A stretch of 5,515 bases of DNA from Alphaproteobacteria bacterium (GTDB taxonomy: Bacteria; Pseudomonadota; Alphaproteobacteria; Sneathiellales; Sneathiellaceae): positions 1-5,515 of the forward strand of contig SBHH01000216.1 in assembly GCA_006226265.1 (NCBI GenBank), read 5' to 3'. Both the position numbers and the translations under genes were made by a program. The notes beneath the pieces were generated by a model. That model was not told the DNA's origin and searched no databases. It was given only the letters and a program-made list of their open reading frames with translations. Of the stretch, positions 1 through 4,733 are shown in pieces. How positions within the stretch are numbered: the stretch's first letter is position 1; each line of letters opens with the position of its first letter.

Positions 1-1003
1 CGACCAGATGCTCCTCCCCCGTCGGCCAGAGCGTGAGGGTGAGGCCAGTGCCCGGGCTCTCCCCATCCACTTCCATCCGCGCCCAGGCGAGCGGGGCATT
101 TTCGGTCGCGCGCGCGCCGGCCGCGCGGATGATCGCCTCCCCCTCCGCACGGGCGGCGGCAGGCAGATACTGCCAGGCAATGGTCGAATAGATCACATGG
201 GCCGTGCCCGGCATGGGCCTTGCCGTCCGCTTTTGCAGCCAGAGAAGCGCATCCGCCGCCTCGACGCGTGCGTCGCCTGCGGCGGCAATCTCGATCGCCG
301 CCCGGGTGCGGGCAAGCCGGTCCGCCTGATCCGCCCAGATAAAGGAGAGAAGCCGCATCCGGTCCGCCACATCGGACGGATCGGAGGGGCGCAAATCGCA
401 CGCGCCCCGCGCCACGATATCGAGCGGCCCGACGGGCGCGGCCTCCCCATGCCATTTGGGGGCAAGCGTCACCGTTGAGGCTGGATTGCCCCAGCTCTGT
501 GCCCCAAGCTCGATATGAAACTTATCGAGAAAGAGGTTGAGGCCTGCGCTCGCCCCCACTTCCGAGAGGGTGAGCGGCAACCGGGTCAAGGCGGAGATTT
601 CAAGGAACATGGGGAGAAGCGCGGCAGCGCGGCGCACCTCGTTCGTCTGCGGCGCATTCTGAAGGCGATGCAGGATAAACTCGGCTTCGGAGCTAAGCGC
701 CCCCTCCACCGCCGCCCAGAGGACAGGATCGCTCACCTCCAGATGATGTGGCGGATAGACGGCGGCGAGCGGCGCGTTCCGTTTCTCCAGCACCAGGCCA
801 TGCAGCGCCCCCATGAACCGGAGCGCCACCGCATCGCCGCGGGCCGAGGCATCCCCCGGCCAGTTCAGGATGACATCGGCCACCGCCCCGCCCTCGGAAA
901 GATTGCGCGCGGCAAGTCGGCAAAGACGGGCGGTGAAGGGGGAGCCGAGTTTTTCGCAAGCCTCCGCCTGCTGGGTAAATGTCCGGCGCACCACGTCACT
1001 CAT
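1..1003 (-). CDS. DUF2332 family protein (3' end cut by window edge)
   Basis: This is an uncharacterised protein of the DUF2332 family (PF10094), predicted cytoplasmic; no reaction is established. I translated the minus strand and found 334 codons without a stop before the window ends. The family hallmark is clear at residues 147-160, SEVGASAGLNLFLD. It is followed by DIVARGACDLRP (195-206), RLLSFIWADQADR (217-229) and VIYSTIAWQYLP (270-281), in the usual family order. Family members are about 340-360 residues long, so only the last few tens of residues are probably missing. There are no membrane segments or signal peptide. Two ATGs lie six bases apart. The one at 1003 is preferred because GGAGG (1015-1011) is 7 bases upstream, whereas it nearly abuts the ATG at 1009. 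The gene follows the MFS gene by 18 bases and is very likely co-transcribed with it. The family call is firm; the function is unknown. Confidence 0.9.
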   Translation of the reverse strand, partial: MSDVVRRTFTQQAEACEKLGSPFTARLCRLAARNLSEGGAVADVILNWPGDASARGDAVALRFMGALHGLVLEKRNAPLAAVYPPHHLEVSDPVLWAAVEGALSSEAEFILHRLQNAPQTNEVRRAAALLPMFLEISALTRLPLTLSEVGASAGLNLFLDKFHIELGAQSWGNPASTVTLAPKWHGEAAPVGPLDIVARGACDLRPSDPSDVADRMRLLSFIWADQADRLARTRAAIEIAAAGDARVEAADALLWLQKRTARPMPGTAHVIYSTIAWQYLPAAARAEGEAIIRAAGARATENAPLAWARMEVDGESPGTGLTLTLWPTGEEHLV

Positions 1004-1010
1004 GCTCATC

Positions 1011-1015
1011 CCTCC
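1011..1015 (-). promoter_or_regulatory. Shine-Dalgarno site of the DUF2332 gene
   Basis: GGAGG lies in the 18-base gap between the MFS stop (TGA, 1024-1022) and the DUF2332 gene. It is 7 bases from the ATG at 1003 but only 1 base from the upstream in-frame ATG at 1009, so it decides the start in favour of 1003. Its place right behind the MFS stop codon fits re-initiation by terminating ribosomes. Confidence 0.65.
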
Positions 1016-1021
1016 GATCCA

Positions 1022-2200
1022 TCAGGCCGCTTTCTTCATAGCATAAACCGACATCCAGAAAACCGCGAGACAGGAAATGAGAACGCCGGTCGAGACAAGC
1101 GGCAGGACGAGAAAGCCGAAATGAACCGAGACGAAGTTGGAAACGCCGGAACCGATGGAAATCCCGAGATAGAGCGAGCCTGCATTGAGCGCGAGCAGAA
1201 GCCCCCGCCGGTCCGGATCGATATTGGCGAGGCGCTGCTGCTGCGGCGAATGGAACATCATGCCAAAGAAGGACCAGCTCGCCAGCATCACAAAGCCAAG
1301 CCAGAGTTGCGGCCCGACCAGCCAGAGCCCGAAAAAGCCAGAACCGATGCCGACAAGGCTGATCAGGATAATCTTATTGGCCCCCAGCCGGTCGCTCAAC
1401 CGCCCCGCCACCACATTGCCGATCACCCCGTTGATCCCATAGGTCAGCATGACGACAGCAAGCAGGTTTTCGCCAAGCGCAAATTTCTCATGCATGAAGG
1501 GGGCGATGAGCGCATAGGTGCAGAAGATCGAGGTCATCTGCAAAAAAGTGAGCAGGATCGCAAAAGCGGTCCGGGGGCGGATCAAGGCTTCAACGAGATG
1601 GAAGAAACGGATCGGCGCGCCCGCGTTCCGGTCCTTCACGAAATAAAGAACCGCCGACATGGAAAGAAGCGCGAGGACAGCGAGCAACAGCATGACCATC
1701 CGCCAGTCGATAAGCGTGCCGAGATAGGCCGAGAGCGGCGTTCCGAGGACCGAGGCGATGGTGAGCCCGGCAAAGACAATGCCGATGGCGCGGCCCTGAT
1801 GCTCGGGCGCCGCGAGGCCTGCGCCGATTGCCGAGCAGACGGGACTGACCGCCGCCGCGCCAAGCCCCATCAGCGCGCGCGAGAAAAAGAGCATGGTGTA
1901 ATTGACCGAGAAGGCCCCCATCACCAGTCCGATGGCGAGCACGGTGAGGCCGATGGCCAGCACCTTCACCCTTACGATATGGCTGAACAGGACCTGCGTC
2001 ATTGGCGCGGCGACCGCGAAGGTAAGCGCAAACACCGTCACCAGAAAGGCGATATCGGCGGGCGGCACTTGCAATCCTTCGGAGATACGCCAGGTCAGGC
2101 CGATCACCGACAGGCTGGAAGTTCCGACCATGAAGTAGGCGGAACTCAAGGACATCAAGGCCCAGAGCGGAAAGGTTTTTTTTATTGTTGTTGTTTCCAT
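1022..2200 (-). CDS. MFS transporter, DHA1 (AraJ/COG2814-like) family
   Basis: This is a 392-residue inner-membrane protein of the major facilitator superfamily, probably a proton-coupled efflux pump for a small molecule. The substrate cannot be read from sequence. Hydrophobicity gives 12 likely helices, beginning near residues 10, 47, 80, 102, 136, 165, 212, 243, 275, 299, 335 and 362, with a short central loop (about 189-210). Motif B-like SRALMGLGAAAVSP (107-120) holds the conserved Arg108. A motif C-like stretch (140-161, with VLGTPLSAYLG) is typical of drug:H+ antiporter-1 exporters. The second half carries motif A as GRLSDRLGANK (266-276). The ATG at 2200 is the only reasonable start: a stop lies upstream in frame with no ATG, GTG or TTG between, and the next ATG falls inside helix 1. 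No Shine-Dalgarno sequence precedes it. The second to fifth codons and an A8 tract make the 5' end A-rich. It lies between the lactonase-like gene and the DUF2332 gene, so export of a related metabolite is plausible but inferred. Confidence 0.93.
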   Translation of the reverse strand: METTTIKKTFPLWALMSLSSAYFMVGTSSLSVIGLTWRISEGLQVPPADIAFLVTVFALTFAVAAPMTQVLFSHIVRVKVLAIGLTVLAIGLVMGAFSVNYTMLFFSRALMGLGAAAVSPVCSAIGAGLAAPEHQGRAIGIVFAGLTIASVLGTPLSAYLGTLIDWRMVMLLLAVLALLSMSAVLYFVKDRNAGAPIRFFHLVEALIRPRTAFAILLTFLQMTSIFCTYALIAPFMHEKFALGENLLAVVMLTYGINGVIGNVVAGRLSDRLGANKIILISLVGIGSGFFGLWLVGPQLWLGFVMLASWSFFGMMFHSPQQQRLANIDPDRRGLLLALNAGSLYLGISIGSGVSNFVSVHFGFLVLPLVSTGVLISCLAVFWMSVYAMKKAA

Positions 2201-2220
2201 TTGCCACAGGATAGCAAATG
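2198..2220. repeat. 7-9-7 inverted repeat over the MFS start codon
   Basis: Perfect 7-base arms CATTTGC and GCAAATG flank a 9-base spacer. On the minus strand the right arm ends with the ATG of the MFS gene. As DNA it could be a regulator's operator. As RNA it would form a hairpin with the start codon in the stem. No T-run follows on either strand, so it is not a rho-independent terminator. The repeat is seen directly; a regulatory role is inference. Confidence 0.45.
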
Positions 2221-2237
2221 TCCCGCCGCCCCGCCTA

Positions 2238-2253
2238 GCCTGTAAATGCAGGC
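2238..2253 (-). repeat. Small stem-loop between lactonase-like and MFS genes
   Basis: GCCTG-(6)-CAGGC forms a 5-base-pair stem in the 84-base gap, 32 bases past the lactonase-like stop codon and upstream of the start-codon repeat. It lacks a downstream U-run, so it is not a typical terminator. It could stabilise or process the transcript between the two genes, or be chance in GC-rich DNA. The rest of this gap shows no convincing -35/-10 pair. Confidence 0.25.
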
Positions 2254-2284
2254 CCGTTCACTTTCCCGAATGCCGCCTCCGGTT

Positions 2285-3079
2285 TCAGACTTTCGGATCG
2301 GCATGGAGGAGGACGATGTTTTCCGATCCGCCGTCGATCATCGGATACCATTCGCGCGTCAAAGGATCATGCCCCGGAATGATATGATCGTCGCTGTCGG
2401 CAAGACGGCGGAGAAGATCATAGCCCCGCAAGGTATCCTCCATATCCACGACGATGGGGAACGGCTTGCCTGCTCTGTAATTCTCATAGAAATGGCTGCT
2501 GTCGGAGGCGAGCACCACCCAGCCCCGCCGCGTCCGGACCCGGACGCATTGCTGCCCCCGGGTGTGGCCACCGATGAGATGCACCTCGACCCCCGGCGCG
2601 ATTTCGCGGGAACCTTCGCAGAACTCGACATTCCCAAGATAGAGGGAGCGCACCATCTCGATCACATGATCGCCGGTGAAGGGCTGGCGCAGCGCGCCAT
2701 GGCACATGCAGGGGCCGGTGACATATTCGATTTCGCGGGGCTGCACATAAAGCTTCGCATGGCGGAAATCATGGAGCGATCCCGCATGGTCATAATGCAT
2801 ATGCGTCACGATCACGGTGTCGATATCGCTCGCGGGCAGGCCGAAATCGGTCAGCATCTCCGCCGGGCTCTGGAAGATCGGCCGGTTCCGAAGCTTTCCC
2901 TCCGCCGCATCGAACCCCGTATCGACAAGGATCGAGCGCGTGCCGTTTTTCAGGACCCAGACATAATAATCAAGTGGATGCGGCGCGGAATGGTCGTCAT
3001 CGAACAGGAAGGATTCGCTCCTCGTCCTGTTCGCCCGCGTGGCATAGCGCAGCGCATAAATCTCCCAGATATCGCTCAT
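2285..3079 (-). CDS. Metallo-beta-lactamase-fold hydrolase, N-acyl homoserine lactonase family
   Basis: This 264-residue protein is a dizinc metallo-beta-lactamase-fold enzyme of the N-acyl-homoserine-lactonase-like group, expected to hydrolyse a lactone or ester in the cytoplasm. The metal ligands are complete: HMHYDH (His93, His95, Asp97, His98), GGHT (His172), SDSS (Asp193) and PGHD (His237). The N-terminal HPLDYYVWVL (34-43) and the LVDTGFD strand (51-57) fit the lactonase group, as does the CMCH segment (124-127). No signal peptide is seen. Bacillus AiiA has a catalytic tyrosine three residues after the bridging aspartate (DASY); this protein has His196 there (DSSH), followed by Phe197-Tyr198. 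True quorum-quenching activity is therefore uncertain, and no luxI/luxR gene is in the window. The ATG at 3079 is supported by AGGGAG 5 bases upstream. It is the first gene after a 77-base gap and may head the lactonase–MFS–DUF2332 unit. Confidence 0.9.
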   Translation of the reverse strand: MSDIWEIYALRYATRANRTRSESFLFDDDHSAPHPLDYYVWVLKNGTRSILVDTGFDAAEGKLRNRPIFQSPAEMLTDFGLPASDIDTVIVTHMHYDHAGSLHDFRHAKLYVQPREIEYVTGPCMCHGALRQPFTGDHVIEMVRSLYLGNVEFCEGSREIAPGVEVHLIGGHTRGQQCVRVRTRRGWVVLASDSSHFYENYRAGKPFPIVVDMEDTLRGYDLLRRLADSDDHIIPGHDPLTREWYPMIDGGSENIVLLHADPKV

Positions 3080-3090
3080 CTCCCCTCCCT

Positions 3091-3103
3091 GCCGGTGACC
3101 GGC
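3091..3103. repeat. 13-base palindrome in the leader of the lactonase-like gene
   Basis: Arms GCCGGT and ACCGGC surround a single central base, lying just upstream of the Shine-Dalgarno region of the lactonase-like gene and about 10 bases downstream of a possible -10 box. The position would suit an operator or a small leader hairpin. No T-run follows on the minus strand, so a terminator is unlikely. Short GC-rich palindromes also occur by chance in such DNA. Confidence 0.3.
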
Positions 3104-3112
3104 TTATTGCTT

Positions 3113-3118
3113 GTTATA
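3113..3118 (-). promoter_or_regulatory. Possible -10 box (TATAAC) upstream of the lactonase-like gene
   Basis: TATAAC matches the sigma-70 -10 consensus at five of six positions and sits 33 bases before the ATG at 3079, in the most AT-rich part of the window. No good -35 hexamer is found 16-18 bases upstream. The call rests on the -10 element and its location alone. If real, it would let the lactonase–MFS–DUF2332 genes be expressed apart from the genes before them. Confidence 0.25.
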
Positions 3119-3156
3119 TCAGGAGGATATGATGAATTGGCGAAGATTTAAAGCCC

Positions 3157-3747
3157 TTAGCGGTCGTGGAGCCCCTTGCCGTCGAAAATCTTCGGCTTCG
3201 ATTTCTCGATACGGGAGATCCGCGTCGCCGACTGCTTGGCCCCCGCGAAGAAGAGGTTATAGCCCCTTTTCCGCCCCGGCGTCAGCGCCTCGAACGCGTC
3301 GCGGAAGGCGTCATCCGCCGCCATCATGTCCTGAAGCTCATCGACGAGGACAAGTTCCCCCTTCGCCTTGAAATCGACTTTAAGCCCCGCTTTCTCGATA
3401 GCGATGGCCTCGTCAAGATAGGCGGAGATGACGGGCGCTTTCTCCTCGACCTCCGCGAGGGATGAGAATTTCATCCAGCGCGCGGCCTGCGAATTCTCGC
3501 CGGGCGCCATCATGAGTTTGTTGGGGTCCTTCATCAGCGATCCCTTGAAAAAGCCGATTGCGGCATTGTCTTTCAGCGCATAGAGAATTGCGACATTGGC
3601 CTTTTCATAACAATAGCAGGGCTTGCCCCATTTAAGCTCCTCGTCAAGGCCGCTTTCAAGCGCAAGCTCCCGCAGCCGAAGCCGTTCGGCCTTCCTACTT
3701 TTCGCCTTCTCAAAATGCGCCTCAACCTTCGGATTTTTCTGGGACAT
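3157..3747 (-). CDS. YdeI/OmdA-family protein (DUF1801 plus OmdA domains)
   Basis: This is a 196-residue soluble protein with the two-part architecture of the COG4430/YdeI family. The N-terminal DUF1801-like domain (about 20-115) has LDEELKWGKPCY (34-45) and FFKGSLMKDP (66-75). The C-terminal OmdA domain (PF13376, about 135-193) contains FEALTPGRKRGY (152-163) and GAKQSATRISRIEK (169-182), ending in DGKGLHDR. The Pfam name of the C-terminal domain, bacteriocin-protection YdeI or OmpD-associated, reflects a link to antimicrobial peptide resistance in enterobacteria. The biochemical role is not known and need not be the same here. Length is normal for the two-domain form. The ATG at 3747 lies 2 bases after the stop of the reductase gene. 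Its ribosome site GGGAG (3760-3756, spacing 8) is inside that gene's last codons, which implies translational coupling. Confidence 0.88.
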   Translation of the reverse strand: MSQKNPKVEAHFEKAKSRKAERLRLRELALESGLDEELKWGKPCYCYEKANVAILYALKDNAAIGFFKGSLMKDPNKLMMAPGENSQAARWMKFSSLAEVEEKAPVISAYLDEAIAIEKAGLKVDFKAKGELVLVDELQDMMAADDAFRDAFEALTPGRKRGYNLFFAGAKQSATRISRIEKSKPKIFDGKGLHDR

Positions 3748-3749
3748 TT

Positions 3750-4670
3750 TTATCGCTCCCGCGACGGGGATTTGACGACGGCCATGTGGGTGTAGGCGAT
3801 TTTGAGGAGGGGGAGGTCGAGGCCCGCGGCGGCGCCTTTTTTCGCGAGATCGCCGAGCACATGCTCATGCTCCGTCCGGTAGCCGCCCGTAAGGTCGCGC
3901 ATCATCGAGGCCGTGAAGGGGGAGCCTTTGCTGGTGAGCACGCCGAGCGCCTTCGACTGCGTCCCCTCGTCAACCGGATGATCGTTTGCCGCGGCAATCG
4001 AGCAGCATTCCGCATAGATGCGGCGGGAGAGTTCCTCCCCATAGGGTGTTGCGACAATCTCCCCGACCGTGCCGAGGCAGAGCGTCGTCATGGCCGCGAG
4101 GGAGGCAAGGAACACCCATTTATCCCAGAGCGCCTGCTCGATATCCTCCGAATTCACAAAACTGAATTCCGCCGCATCGCAAAGGGCGGCAAATTCAGCA
4201 GCGAGGTCCGCATGGGCCTCATCCCGCTTGCCGGCGATCAGGCCCCTGACATCGGTCATCCGGCGGACGGCGCCCGTCTCGGTGATCGTCGCGGCGATGA
4301 GCGCAACGCCGCCCATCACGCGGCCCCGGCCGAATTTCGCGTCCAAAGCTTCCAGATGGCTGAAGCCGTTGAGGAACGGAAGAAACACACCCTTCGCGCT
4401 CGCCTTTTCAAGGGATTTGAGCGAATCCTCAAGATCGAAGGCCTTCGGCGCGAGGATGATGAGATCATAATCGGGGGTCAGGCTCTCCGCCGTCACGGTC
4501 TTCGGATGGACGGTGAAATTGCCCTCCGGCGTCTCGATCTGCAGGCCGTTTTCAGAAATCAGCCTGTTGCGTTTCTCACGGAGGAGAAAGGTGACATCGC
4601 CGCCCGCCTCGATCATTCTTGCGCCAAAATATCCGCCGACCCCGCCGGCCCCGACAATCAGTATCTTCAT
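3750..4670 (-). CDS. Ketopantoate reductase family protein (PanE/ApbA paralog)
   Basis: This is a 306-residue cytoplasmic NAD(P)H-dependent oxidoreductase of the 2-dehydropantoate 2-reductase family. The N-terminal Rossmann fold starts with GAGGVGGYFG (7-16). Lys76 and Asn101 (LNG) fit conserved cofactor- and substrate-side positions. The C-terminal helical domain (about 175-300) has WDKW with Lys184, matching the catalytic Lys176 of E. coli PanE. It also has Ser255 in the TASMMRDL segment and Glu267 in TEHEH, matching Ser244 and Glu256. The two asparagines after the E. coli lysine (180 and 184) are Leu188 and Ala192 here, a pattern I associate with paralogs rather than the pantothenate-pathway enzyme. 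The substrate may thus be another 2-oxo acid, and I give no gene symbol. The ATG at 4670 has AAGGA 6 bases upstream. The stop lies 2 bases before the YdeI-family gene. Confidence 0.88.
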   Translation of the reverse strand: MKILIVGAGGVGGYFGARMIEAGGDVTFLLREKRNRLISENGLQIETPEGNFTVHPKTVTAESLTPDYDLIILAPKAFDLEDSLKSLEKASAKGVFLPFLNGFSHLEALDAKFGRGRVMGGVALIAATITETGAVRRMTDVRGLIAGKRDEAHADLAAEFAALCDAAEFSFVNSEDIEQALWDKWVFLASLAAMTTLCLGTVGEIVATPYGEELSRRIYAECCSIAAANDHPVDEGTQSKALGVLTSKGSPFTASMMRDLTGGYRTEHEHVLGDLAKKGAAAGLDLPLLKIAYTHMAVVKSPSRER

Positions 4671-4676
4671 TGGTAA

Positions 4677-4681
4677 TCCTT
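4677..4681 (-). promoter_or_regulatory. Shine-Dalgarno site of the reductase gene
   Basis: AAGGA lies 6 bases before the ATG at 4670 and fixes that start. It is within the 63-base gap after the DUF2254 stop. I see neither a terminator hairpin with a U-run nor a good -35/-10 pair in this gap, so read-through from the DUF2254 gene is likely. Confidence 0.5.
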
Positions 4682-4733
4682 TAAATCTGGCGCGCCCGCC
4701 CGCAACAGGAAAAGTCGCAAACCTCTTTTACCC

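Noticed and set aside
106..128. CG-alternating, self-complementary stretch
   Set aside because: It lies inside the DUF2332 gene and encodes an alanine/arginine-rich segment (IIRAAGARAT). High-GC codon use explains it.
515..2245. A 576-codon open frame on the plus strand, antisense to the MFS and DUF2332 genes
   Set aside because: It mirrors real genes with strong G/C third-position bias. Its product is full of R, H, D, G and E, has no recognisable domain, and no ribosome site precedes it. The minus-strand genes carry clear family motifs.
3091..3118. Plus-strand hairpin followed by a T-rich stretch, terminator-like
   Set aside because: The stem is only five pairs with a three-base loop, the T-stretch is broken by A, G and C, and no plus-strand gene ends before it.
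2246..3151. A 301-codon plus-strand frame directly following the previous one
   Set aside because: It is antisense to the complete lactonase-like gene, whose metal-binding motifs prove the minus strand is coding. Composition bias explains the open frame.
3786..4676. A 296-codon plus-strand frame antisense to the reductase gene
   Set aside because: The minus strand encodes a full Rossmann-type reductase with ribosome site. The plus frame has no motif.
3144..4688. AGATTTAAAG at 3144-3153 and its reverse complement at 4679-4688 flanking the reductase–YdeI pair
   Set aside because: It is a 10-base match around the palindromic core TTTAAA in AT-rich gaps, with no extension on either side. Chance is the simpler explanation than mobile-element ends or paired operators.
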